From the NCBI RefSeq assembly GCF_011397635.1, contig NC_064773.1, positions 27,751,449 to 27,815,448 of the forward strand: a DNA stretch of 64,000 nucleotides. The letters run 5' to 3'. This document shows positions 46,779 through 57,200 of this stretch, piece by piece. The position numbers and the translations under genes are program-made. Source of the DNA: Epinephelus fuscoguttatus (lineage: Eukaryota; Chordata; Actinopteri; Perciformes; Serranidae). The notes under the pieces were generated by a model. The model was given only the letters and a program-made list of their open reading frames with translations, was not told where the DNA came from and did not search any database. The stretch's first letter is position 1. Every line of letters begins with the position of its first letter.

Positions 46779-47715
46779 CACTGCTAAAAAAATTAAGGGA
46801 ACACTTGATCTTCACAGTATTACACCAAGTCAGTTAAACTTCAGGGAAATCAGTCTGTCCATTCAGGAGATTTCATTTACTTTGGTGCAAATGAAAGTGA
46901 CAACATGTGCAATGGAGAGGCAAAAGCAAGACAACCCCCAAAAAGGGAGTGTTTTATATGTGGTGGCCATAGATAGTTGGTCTCTCCTTATACTGCCTGA
47001 CTAATTCTTCTCTAGTTTTGTGTTCTGATAGTGTCCTTGTCACTACTGGTAGCATGAGGTGGTACCTGTAGCCCAATCAGATTGCATAAGTAGTCCAGCT
47101 TGTCCATATGTGCAGTCACAAGAAGGTTTGCTGTGTCTCCCAGCACAGTCTCAAGAGCATGGAGGAGATACCAGGAGACTGGCTGTTACACTAGCAGAGC
47201 TGGACAGGGCCTTAGAAGGGCATCAACCCAACAGCAGGACCAGTATGTGCTCCTTTGTGTGAGGAGGAACAGTAGGAGCACTGCCAGAGCCCTACAAAAT
47301 TACCTCCAGCAGGCTGCTGGTGTGCATGTTTCTGACCTGTCAGAAACAGACTCCATGAGGGTGGCACGAGGGCCCGACATCCTTTAGTGGGACCTGTGCT
47401 CACCACCCAGTACTGTATTCACTAGAGAACACCTAGATTGGCAGGTCTGCCATTGGCACTCTGTTTTCTTCACAGATGAGAGCAGGTTCACACTGGGCAC
47501 ATGTGACAGACATGAAAGAGTCTGGAAACGCCGTGGTAAACATTATGCTGCCTGTAACATCATCCAGCATGACTGGTTTGGCGGTGGGTCAGCGATGATC
47601 TGGGGAGGCATATCCTTGGAGGGTCACACAGACCTCCATGGTGCCCTGACTGCTGTCAGGTACCAGGATGAAATCCTCAGAGCGATTGTCTGACCTTATG
47701 CTGGTGCAGTGGGAC
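46779..47715 (+). pseudogene. Tc1/mariner-type transposase remnant, 3' truncated
   Basis: The sequence starts with a terminus like CTGCTAAAAAAATTAAGGG. From about 47095 it encodes a helix-turn-helix ([20 protein letters not shown]) and a second DNA-binding helix set ([20 protein letters not shown]). After frameshifts come FFTDESRF with the first catalytic Asp (about 47470), an RGKHY segment and MIWGGISLEG. Homology stops near 47715, before the second Asp and the Glu. It is dead. Confidence 0.85.
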
Positions 47716-47842
47716 CTGGGTTAGGCAAGGCTCCTAGAATTCGGTGGACAAACATTGGAACAGGCTAGCGAGTGCCCAGGTGTGCGTCATTTAAGAGGCC
47801 CCGCCATCAATTCTGGCAAATCATGAACAAAGAATTGGGGGT

Positions 47843-48735
47843 ATGTGGTCACATTTAAAGCATTGAACTTTGTGAAAAATATTGTCCATCACTATAGCTT
47901 CAGTATAAAAAAATCTGTATCAGACCTGGTCTATCTTAAAACAATATTGGTGGAGCCCTAATGCTGCTAACACTGCTAAAACTTTAGATTTGTAAAAGGT
48001 TTATAAGACAGGAGATATCTTAACTTGCTTGAATTTGGGGGCGCTGTCATTTATAGTTTGTTATGCAATGGTTTTACTGGTCCCGCCCACTAAAATTAGG
48101 CTGTATGTGGTCCATGACTTAAAATGAGTCTGACACCTCTGGCCTAATCTAAACAGACATAGACAGCAACAAAGCAAGCATGCAAGAAAGCACTAACGCA
48201 TGAAAGGAAGCAAGAAAGCCAAAAGAGAAAAAAAAAAGCAAGCAAGCAAGAAAGAAAGATGGCAGGAAAGCAAGAGAGCAAGCAAGAAAGTAACTTTTTG
48301 AAAGGAAGAAAGAAAGACTCCTAAGAAAGTGCTGGCCATTTAAGGTGCAGAGGGACAGAAACAAACGAACCAGACCTGATTCACAGAGCCCACTCTGTCA
48401 CTTGGAAATACATCTGGTTTGTGCCATCTGTTGGACAAATGACACTACAACATATCAAGCCAAAAACAACTGAAAAGTCAGACAGATGGCAGCATGTATA
48501 TGTCACATTTTTATGTGTTTGCAATAAAAACACAACTAAATTTACAAATTAAACTCAGATGGAAGAAATTATTAAGCAAAGGATATTGCTTGGTAAAGTC
48601 AAAGATGATTTTAGAGGCTTGATTAATTGTTGAAACAAGAAAAATGTACGCATTATTTCTAATAGTCAGAATCATTTACTTATTAAAAATATGAAGTCCC
48701 AGTGGCCATCTGGACTCTCCAAAGCTTTTTCCTCA
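47843..48735 (-). pseudogene. Relic of a second NLR gene (intron plus NACHT exon scrap)
   Basis: 47843-48690 matches the last NLR intron (34957-35440), interrupted by a poly-purine (GAAAGCAA)n expansion at about 48170-48300. Immediately after, 48691-48735 matches the complement of the NACHT exon at about 42824-42862 (GTCCCAG..GGCC.TC.GG.CTCTCCAA), which encodes the segment around [12 protein letters not shown]. In the intact gene these two pieces are more than 7 kb apart, so all LRR exons have been deleted or the pieces were joined secondarily. Nothing is translatable. Confidence 0.7.
48170..48300. repeat. Poly-purine GAAAGCAAGC-type low-complexity tract
   Basis: Irregular units of GAAAG and CAAG on the + strand; the long Ser/Leu/Phe frame on the opposite strand (48149-48364) is an artefact of this composition. 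Confidence 0.8.
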
Positions 48736-50229
48736 GCCTTCTTTGAAATTTAGTGGACTCAAGAGTACAATATTTGTCTTTCAAATGGAGTGGAGTCAAA
48801 GTTTCCAAAGAAATAACTCAAGTAAAGTACAGATACTCAAGTACTGAAATGACAGTACATTGTTACTGCCCATCACTGGTTAAAACACCAAATAAAGTAA
48901 TGTCATGTCTTTCTAGCCCAGCAACTGCTAATGTGTGAGCACTTTTTTTCATTGATAACCTAAGACCCAGATGTTCAGGTGGTTTTCACTGTGAGCAGAG
49001 GTCTCTTCCTCTCCAAAACAAACACATTAGGTGATTTAGATGAGTAAAAACAATCATTTGCTCATTGTGGAGGGGCTTTTACATATTGAAGCAGATACGA
49101 AAACATGAATGACCCTATCTAAAGCCAGTGTTTGGTTTGTTCATTCTGGGCTTCTGCAGAAACATGGCAGTGCAATATGGAAAGGAAAACACAAGAATTC
49201 TTATCGCTCCCAGAATTAAAGACTAAAGAAAACATACTTGTTACGACACAGGGATCATCACAATACTTATCATATTATATTCCATTTTTGCCAGTATATC
49301 CCCATAAATCTTACATACTGGACCTTTAAAATACTGAGCTCATGCCAAATGTGTGTAGGATTGAAACAAACCTTGCAATTTACACACTTTGTGATAAACA
49401 GCATGTGATCTTTTATTTCAAACTTCATGAGAATGTTAGACGTAAAATCCCAACAATCATTTTACATTTCCTAGTTACAGTAGCTTCAAAAAAATAATGG
49501 TAATCAGTGTTCGCATATCTATGACTTGACACATTGACTTTATGAGTCCACTTTCTGTAATTAATTGATGTCAGTGTGTTCCTGGTGTTTCAGGCCCAGA
49601 CAGGTCATCGTGTGACTGGTCATCTGAGCCATCATACTTCATCAGCAAATTCATTGACTACTTGTAAGGATTCTGTCAAATTTAGTCAAATTGAACGTAA
49701 GGAACACAGTCTATGTATTACTCTTCAACAGCTTTAAACACTGAAATAAAATCATTATGATCACACAAACAGATCTATGAACAGGCTGATAAACCCTGGA
49801 ACACACTTGGTTATATAACATCCTCCTTTCAGGGAGCAGGAAAGAAAGTCTGAGGTGGGAGTGGAGAGCAGCAACAGTAGTAGCAGTCAGCCACATCTTG
49901 TTTGCTCTGAAATGGTCCACCAGTGGAAACAGACCTCTCTCCTTAACTTGTCTGGGAGGCTCTAAGATGATCAGGTGATACAAATCCTTTGTGCCCAGGC
50001 AGGAGGTTTCCTGTTGTAGGCAGGCTCTCTCATGTTCTGCTCCTTTTCACCACACGCATTAAGTCCATCCAAAGGCTCCGGCCCAACTGCATCAGAATAT
50101 GGTGTCTCCAGAGCTTTGAGGACCCTGTTGACCTGGTACAGATAGGGTTACTTCTGTTAGTCCTTGAAAATAGGATTCAAATTGCTCTCATAGAAATACA
50201 AAATCAAAATTGCTCTAGACAAACTCCAC

Positions 50230-50355
50230 TGAGACATCCCAGTCCATGTGAGGGTCCTAAGGACGGAGGGATGCTGTAAAGCCCTGTGAGGCAAATTGTG
50301 ATTTGTGATATTGGGCTTTATAAATAAAATTGACTGATTGATTGATTGATTACTG
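50230..50355 (+). mobile_element. SINE/LINE 3' tail in unit 1
   Basis: The CTGTAAAGCCCTGTGAGGCA block followed by TTTATAAATAAAATTGAC and a (TGAT)n tail is the familiar 3' end of a fish retroposon. An identical copy is in unit 2 at about 55030-55150. The head of the element is not defined. Confidence 0.65.
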
Positions 50356-51212
50356 TCTGTCCCACTGATGGCTTTTTGTCTCCACCTAGTGGCCAACTCA
50401 GATATAGTGTCTCACATTCACAACCCTGTCCTCCTCCCTTTGAGGGCAAGTGTTGGCTAACAACTCTCTGGGGAGAACCCTGTGAAACACTACTGAACTC
50501 CATGTTGCCTTTTATATCAGCTGTAATGGATCTAGATGTCCCAATGGAGATTTTGACAAAGTCAGAGACATTCATAGGACTCCTGACCTCCGAGAAATCT
50601 CCCTTTTCTGCAACCTGAATTGCATTCTGGGCGATGTAGTTGCGTAGGACAACTTGGGGGTTGGTGTTGTTCATCACACTGAGCCTCTCCTTTTTGATGA
50701 GAGACAAGTCACGTGTGCCATCACACTCCCTGGCTAAACGCCTCCTGGTTTTTCAGTGCAAGAGAGATTGGTAAAGAAAAGTAAATTAGTTGATTCATCT
50801 CATAGGGAAATAGATATCATATATGCTGGAATCACATATGTCATACATATAGTGGAGTGCCATATATGTGCATTTTCAAAATTGAAAGAATTTTGTATAT
50901 GTATGAATATCACATATTCTAACATCACTGGGTTCAAGTACACATATACACTACTATGTTAGTGCCATATACGTAACTGTACAAAACTAATGAATTTGGG
51001 TCATGTTTGTGGCCACCAAGAAATTTTTCACTCTCCTTTTAGCTCTATTTTGGTCCCCACATAGTCCTTAAAGCTGGGGAAGGGAGTTTTATTTTGGCAT
51101 CACTAGGCAAAAAAATCCATAATAAACTTAGAGCAACTTAACAATTTAAGTGAACTCAGAGAAAACCCTGCTGCTGCAACCACCTCACCAGGAGGAGGCA
51201 GCAGCTCCGGAG

Positions 51213-52080
51213 CAGTGTTGCCAAGTCTGCTTATTATAAACAACTTTGGGCTTGTTTTTCTGTAAAGTCACTGAAAATATCGGTAGTCGCGAGTCGCATT
51301 TTTTTTGGGCATTTCTAAAGCGTAGTTGCTTATTTGGGCTTGTTCCCAGCTCCATAATAAGTTGTCAAGCAGATATTTTCGATATGTTATTTAAACGTAG
51401 GATAGTTTGTCTTGCCTGTTCCCTCTGTCCCTCCCCTTTCCCCATACACACAGGAGACAGCAGAGTTTTTTCCCACCCGCATCCTGCTTCTAATTGGCTC
51501 TGACCCTGATGGCAACGAGTACTAGCCAATCAGAGGCAGAGCAGGGTAATGTGTTTTTTTTTTTCTGGTTAGGAAAACGTCAGTCCTGTAATTAAAAGAA
51601 AAAAGTTAGATGAGTGCATAAAAAGCAATAATAAATAAAGAATTTGTGAATTCAGGATATTTATTTGTGTGTGCAAATTTTAATGATAAGAGGTCTACTG
51701 TGTATATAATGTACTTGGTACATCAGTCTATATTTGATATCCCACCTGTTTTCTAATGTTAATTAATGTTAAAAGGTAGTTTAACTCCCTCTTGTGGTCA
51801 TTGTCCTGAAGCTCAGGGGGGAGAAAAATAAATAAACTGTGTACCATGGGTACAGTTTTGCAAAACTGCGCGCAGTTTACTTATCTGTCCACATGGATGT
51901 AAATTGACAATCTGTACCCACAGTTTAAAATTCGTCCCCACAGACTGTAAAACCATGCACACACTTTATTTAATTTTCTCTCACTGGAACCTAGGGGAGC
52001 TCCGTAGAAAAAGTTGCTTGTTTTGGGCTTGTTTTCACAGGCCTGGTTGCTTATTTGTCTCACGAGATCTGGCAACACTG
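51213..52080. mobile_element. hAT-like MITE (CAGTGTTGCCAA), unit 1 copy
   Basis: The ends CAGTGTTGCCAAGTCTG and ATCTGGCAACACTG are inverted complements. The flanks CTCCGGAG and CCCTGGAG form an imperfect 8-bp duplication. The GTTGCTTATTTGGGCTTGTT word near the left end recurs near the right end. It sits in the intron between SELENOO exons 50744 and 53002. Confidence 0.75.
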
Positions 52081-52659
52081 CCCTGGAGAAGGACACCAAG
52101 CCAGCGGTTGCAGCAACCCAATTCCAGCCAGTACAAGCCCCCCTCCAGGGGACGGTACAGCCCCAACTACCTGCCAGATTAGTAAACTTTTGGTTGCGGC
52201 CATGAGCACACTGTGACACCTGGTGCTGGGGAGTTTTTCCTCCCAATGAAGCAGTTCACAGTGGCCAGGAGTGAGGTGAAGGTTACATGGGTTCGCTAGG
52301 TAGCTAATTCTTGTCTCATTTGCAGTCTGCGCGTGCATATGACTGTGGTCATCTAATGGGAGGGGCTTGGGAGAGAGAGGTGAGAGCTGCAGGACGTGAA
52401 TGTATTTTTTTGTCTTTCCACATTTCTGCCTGCCCCTGCTTTGAGGGAAATATCCAGCTCTTCTGCTGAATGTTGCACTACATTCAAAAGCTAACTGCTA
52501 ACTTTATCTGCTGTTTGGTGCTAAGCAGGTAGCGTGTAGTGGGTTCATCAAATGTCTTTTATTGAAAACAGCTGCCTTGTTGTGGGCAGCGGAACCAAAA
52601 CCTAAAAAGATAAGACACTCCTGAGGGGAACTTAGAAATCTATCTCTTTTACTTGGGAA

Positions 52660-52985
52660 CTGCCCATTGGTTCGACAGCCCATTGGTCCAACAGCCCATT
52701 GTTCTGACCATATTAAACTCATTGTTCCGAAGTCCATTCCGAAATCATCAAGATGTCCTGTGGTTAAGATCTGGTTAGGTTTAGGCACAAAAACCACTTG
52801 GTTAGGGTCAGGAAAAGATCATGGTGTGGGTTAAAATGAAAAAGAAAGTGGCAAACACATAAGCCGTGAGCCTGCTCCGCCTCAAGCCGGTCGCGGCGCA
52901 CCATATGCCCGCCGTGAGTTGTTCAGCACCGCGGACAGTCGGACTAATGGGATGTCGAACCAATGGGCTGTCGAACCAATGACAT
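52660..52985. repeat. Foldback repeat with AACCAATGGGCTGTCGAACC words, unit 1 copy
   Basis: CATTGGTTCGACAGCCCATT at the left is complementary to AATGGGCTGTCGAACCAATG at the right, with additional shortened units on both sides. The centre holds GGTTTAGGCACAAAAACC and a CpG-rich block. The unit 2 copy is at about 57455-57780. Confidence 0.7.
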
Positions 52986-54200
52986 GGACCCTTTTACTTA
53001 CCTGTATCGGCTAACCCAGCAAATCCAGTCATCGCGCTGCTTTTTCTTAAGCTCATCCTGATCTGTCTCGAGCAGCTCCTTTAGCCGTCCCATCCGTTCC
53101 AGTTGCTGAGACACAGCTGGACTGTCTGCCACCATCCCAAACATCACTGGGTTGGTTTGTGCCATGGACAGAATCATCGCCAGCTCACTAGAAAAGGAGA
53201 GAATGCTAGAGGTAAGTGATGTTAACCACAACTCTGGTGCTCTCAACATAAATCCTACCAAATGTTACAAGACACACATTTCACTTACATATTGTCTTGG
53301 TTAGATTTTTCCCCAAAATGCTAGCATTTAAAAGGAAATACAAATTAGATGAGGAGAGAGATTCAGTCATTTGAACTGTGCACTACTCAGACTGGATTAA
53401 ATGCACATTTTTTTTAGGAGTATATGGTGGGGCAGCTAGAGACAGTTTGTTCTTATAATACAGTAGCTGCTCACACACATGTATCCAACCACCATACACT
53501 CCCTCACCGGTCCTCCATAGTTGGCTTATTAGCCACCTTAAGCTCCTCAATAGAGGCACACTGCTCTAGGATGAGGTCCACTAATGGCCCCACTGTGGCC
53601 CTCTCATTCTCGCCCTCCTCAGGCCAGGGGACATGGCTCAGCAGGCGGAAGGTGTTGGTGAAATCTGCACCTAGAAACACATTATATTATAGCACCATGC
53701 CAAGACTGCAGAAGCATTACCAGGAAAAGTTTTCCTGACATTTCCAACTTTGTCTCATAACTATTTGTACCAGTGTTGTGCATGAGGCGCAGCAGGTCTG
53801 ATATGAGCTCGCTGTCCTCTGCCTCTTCTTTTCTCACAAGGCCCAGTTTTTTTCTCATGATACACAAGTAGAAGGCTTCATATGCTGGCATGAATTCATC
53901 CAGGACAGCCCCTGCCTCAGCTGCATCCAGCTCAGAGCCCAATGCCTCTGCCAGACAGGTTCCAGCAACACACAGATGGTTGGGCTTGATAGGAGTAGCG
54001 CCCTCTCTTGTCAGAGGAGTTGCAAACGAAATCTGGATCAAATCTGAAACACGGGTGGAAAAGTTTTCATATATAATATCATATGAGTAATTATATAATG
54101 TGTACAATGTGTATATTTTTCCTTAATGTATGTCCAAACAGACTGTAATCTGATTAACCATTTCACTAAGGCAGAGCTGAAATTGTTTTTAAGTTTAACT

Positions 54201-57200
54201 CATGTGATCTTTTATTTCAAACTTCATGAGAATGTTAGACGTAAAATCCCAACAATCATTTTACATTTCCTAGTTACAGTAGCTTCAAAAAAATAATGGT
54301 AATCAGTGTTCGCATATCTATGACTTGACACATTGACTTTATGAGTCCACTTTCTGTAATTAATTGATGTCAGTGTGTTCCTGGTGTTTCAGGCCCAGAC
54401 AGGTCATCGTGTGACTGGTCATCTGAGCCATCATACTTCATCAGCAAATTCATTGACTACTTGTAAGGATTCTGTCAAATTTAGTCAAATTGAACGTAAG
54501 GAACACAGTCTATGTATTACTCTTCAACAGCTTTAAACACTGAAATAAAATCATTATGATCACACAAACAGATCTATGAACAGGCTGATAAACCCTGGAA
54601 CACACTTGGTTATATAACATCCTCCTTTCAGGGAGCAGGAAAGAAAGTCTGAGGTGGGAGTGGAGAGCAGCAACAGTAGTAGCAGTCAGCCACATCTTGT
54701 TTGCTCTGAAATGGTCCACCAGTGAAACAGACCTCTCTCCTTAACTTGTCTGGGAGGCTCTAAGATGATCAGGTGATACAAATCCTTTGTGCCCAGGCAG
54801 GAGGTTTCCTGTTGTAGGCAGGCTCTCTCATGTTCTGCTCCTTTTCACCACACGCATTAAGTCCATCCAAAGGCTCCGCCCAACTGCATCAGAATATGGT
54901 GTCTCCAGAGCTTTGAGGACCCTGTTGACCTGGTACAGATAGGGTTACTTCTGTTAGTCCTTGAAAATAGGATTCAAATTGCTCTCATAGAAATACAAAA
55001 TCAAAATTGCTCTAGACAAACTCCACTGAGACATCCCAGTCCATGTGAGGGTCCTAAGGACGGAGGGATGCTGTAAAGCCCTGTGAGGCAAATTGTGATT
55101 TGTGATATTGGGCTTTATAAATAAAATTGACTGATTGATTGATTGATTACTGTCTGTCCCACTGATGGCTGTTGTCTCCACCTAGTGGCCAACTCAGATA
55201 TAGTGTCTCACATTCACAACCCTGTCCTCCTCCCTTTGAGGGCAAGTGTTGGCTAACAACTCTCTGGGGAGAACCCTGTGAAACACTACTGAACTCCATG
55301 TTGCCTTTTATATCAGCTGTAATGGATCTAGATGTCCCAATGGAGATTTTGACAAAGTCAGAGACATTCATAGGACTCCTGACCTCCGAGAAATCTCCCT
55401 TTTCTGCAACCTGAATTGCATTCTGGGCGATGTAGTTGCGTAGGACAACTTGGGGGTTGGTGTTGTTCATCACACTGAGCCTCTCCTTTTTGATGAGAGA
55501 CAAGTCACGTGTGCCATCACACTCCCTGGCTAAACGCCTCCTGGTTTTTCAGTGCAAGAGAGATTGGTAAAGAAAAGTAAATTAGTTGATTCATCTCATA
55601 GGGAAATAGATATCATATATGCTGGAATCACATATGTCATACATATAGTGGAGTGCCATATATGTGCATTTTCAAAATTGAAAGAATTTTGTATATGTAT
55701 GAATATCACATATTCTAACATCACTGGGTTCAAGTACACATATACACTACTATGTTAGTGCCATATACGTAACTGTACAAAACTAATGAATTTGGGTCAT
55801 GTTTGTGGCCACCAAGAAATTTTTCACTCTCCTTTTAGCTCTATTTTGGTCCCCACATAGTCCTTAAAGCTGGGGAAGGGAGTTTTATTTTGGCATCACT
55901 AGGCAAAAAAATCCATAATAAACTTAGAGCAACTTAACAATTTAAGTGAACTCAGAGAAAACCCTGCTGCTGCAACCACCTCACCAGGAGGAGGCAGCAG
56001 CTCCGGAGCAGTGTTGCCAAGTCTGCTTATTATAAACAACTTTGGGCTTGTTTTTCTGTAAAGTCACTGAAAAATATCGGTAGTCGCGAGTCGCATTTTT
56101 TTTGGGCATTTCTAAAGCGTAGTTGCTTATTTGGGCTTGTTCCCAGCTCCATAATAAGTTGTCAAGCAGATATTTTCGATATGTTATTTAAACGTAGGAT
56201 AGTTTGTCTTGCCTGTTCCCTCTGTCCCTCCCCTTTCCCCATACACACAGGAGACAGCAGAGTTTTTTCCCACCCGCATCCTGCTTCTAATTGGCTCTGA
56301 CCCTGATGGCAACGAGTACTAGCCAATCAGAGGCAGAGCAGGGTAATGTGTTTTTTTTTCTGGTTAGGAAAACGTCAGTCCTGTAATTAAAAGAAAAAAG
56401 TTAGATGAGTGCATAAAAAGCAATAATAAATAAAGAATTTGTGAATTCAGGATATTTATTTGTGTGTGCAAATTTTAATGATAAGAGGTCTACTGTGTAT
56501 ATAATGTACTTGGTACATCAGTCTATATTTGATATCCCACCTGTTTTCTAATGTTAATTAATGTTAAAAGGTAGTTTAACTCCCTCTTGTGGTCATTGTC
56601 CTGAAGCTCAGGGGGGAGAAAAATAAATAAACTGTGTACCATGGGTACAGTTTTGCAAAACTGCGCGCAGTTTACTTATCTGTCCACATGGATGTAAATT
56701 GACAATCTGTACCCACAGTTTAAAATTCGTCCCCACAGACTGTAAAACCATGCACACACTTTATTTAATTTTCTCTCACTGGAACCTAGGGGAGCTCCGT
56801 GAAAAAGTTGCTTGTTTTGGGCTTGTTTTCACAGGCCTGGTTGCTTATTTGTCTCACGAGATCTGGCAACACTGCCCTGGAGAAGGACACCAAGCCAGCG
56901 GTTGCAGCAACCCAATTCCAGCCAGTACAAGCCCCCCTCCAGGGGACGGTACAGCCCCAACTACCTGCCAGATTAGTAAACTTTTGGTTGCGGCCATGAG
57001 CACACTGTGACACCTGGTGCTGGGGAGTTTTTCCTCCCAATGAAGCAGTTCACAGTGGCCAGGAGTGAGGTGAAGGTTACATGGGTTCGCTAGGTAGCTA
57101 ATTCTTGTCTCATTTGCAGTCTGCGCGTGCATATGACTGTGGTCATCTAATGGGAGGGCTTGGGAGAGAGAGGTGAGAGCTGCAGGACGTGAATGTATTT

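Larger units (their letters stand above)
46677..48878. mobile_element. hAT-like element (CAGTGGTGGAC ends) carrying foreign fragments
   Basis: The left end CAGTGGTGGACAAAGTGCTC pairs with the right end GCCCATCACTG. The flanking 8 bases are GTTAAAAG and GTTAAAAC, matching at seven positions. Between the ends lie a Tc1 transposase remnant and a relic of an NLR gene, not a hAT transposase. Whether these were captured or inserted later cannot be settled by eye. Confidence 0.55.
46325..49330. mobile_element. Composite MITE, copy B, with nested insertions
   Basis: The left end (GTGTGTAAGATTTAGGGGG) and the right end (CTTACATACTGGACCTTTAA) are the same termini as in the 28935-30930 composite. The two share internal blocks, for example GGTTAAAACACCAAATAAAG at about 29682 and 48878. 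A hAT-like element splits the MITE at 46677-48878. Confidence 0.6.
49711..54043 (-). pseudogene. selenoo: Duplicate SELENOO 3' exons, with a 5-bp frameshift
   Basis: Exon copies on the minus strand: 54043-53771, 53670-53508, 53187-53002, 50744-50588 and a doubtful final one at 49740-49711. They are almost identical to the set at 58841-54510. The first copy has lost 5 bases near 53958 (273 nt against 278), shifting the frame inside the LARLAEAL helix, and a neighbouring Arg codon has changed to Cys on that strand. Reading from the last exon of unit 2 into the first exon of unit 1 would also be out of phase (0 against 2). These exons therefore cannot extend the protein in series. They could only serve as alternative 3' ends, or they are an assembly duplicate. 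Confidence 0.85.
49402..54200. repeat. Tandem duplication unit 1 (distal copy of SELENOO 3' exons)
   Basis: Unit 1 is 4,799 bp and abuts unit 2 (54201-58998) head to tail. By eye I count about a dozen differences over the whole length, mostly single-base indels in short runs plus a few substitutions. Both units carry the same four internal SELENOO exons, the same hAT-like MITE and the same SINE-like tail. The left boundary coincides with CATGTGATCTTTTATTTC, an AATAAA signal on the minus strand. Confidence 0.95.

Noticed and set aside
48149-48364. 71-codon Ser/Leu/Phe-rich membrane-like ORF
   Set aside because: Product of a poly-purine tract read on the other strand.
49402-49560. SECIS element in the presumed SELENOO 3'UTR
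   Set aside because: I looked for the ATGA / AA / TGAT order with a foldable stem and found no convincing arrangement.
49711-49983. 90-codon minus ORF in the duplication unit as an independent gene
   Set aside because: No domain; most of it is retroposon-adjacent sequence. Only its last ten codons are considered, as a possible SELENOO terminal exon.
51904-52246. ORFs of 60-120 codons on both strands in the SELENOO intron, repeated at 56699-57216
   Set aside because: They fall in and around a MITE and are present twice only because of the duplication.
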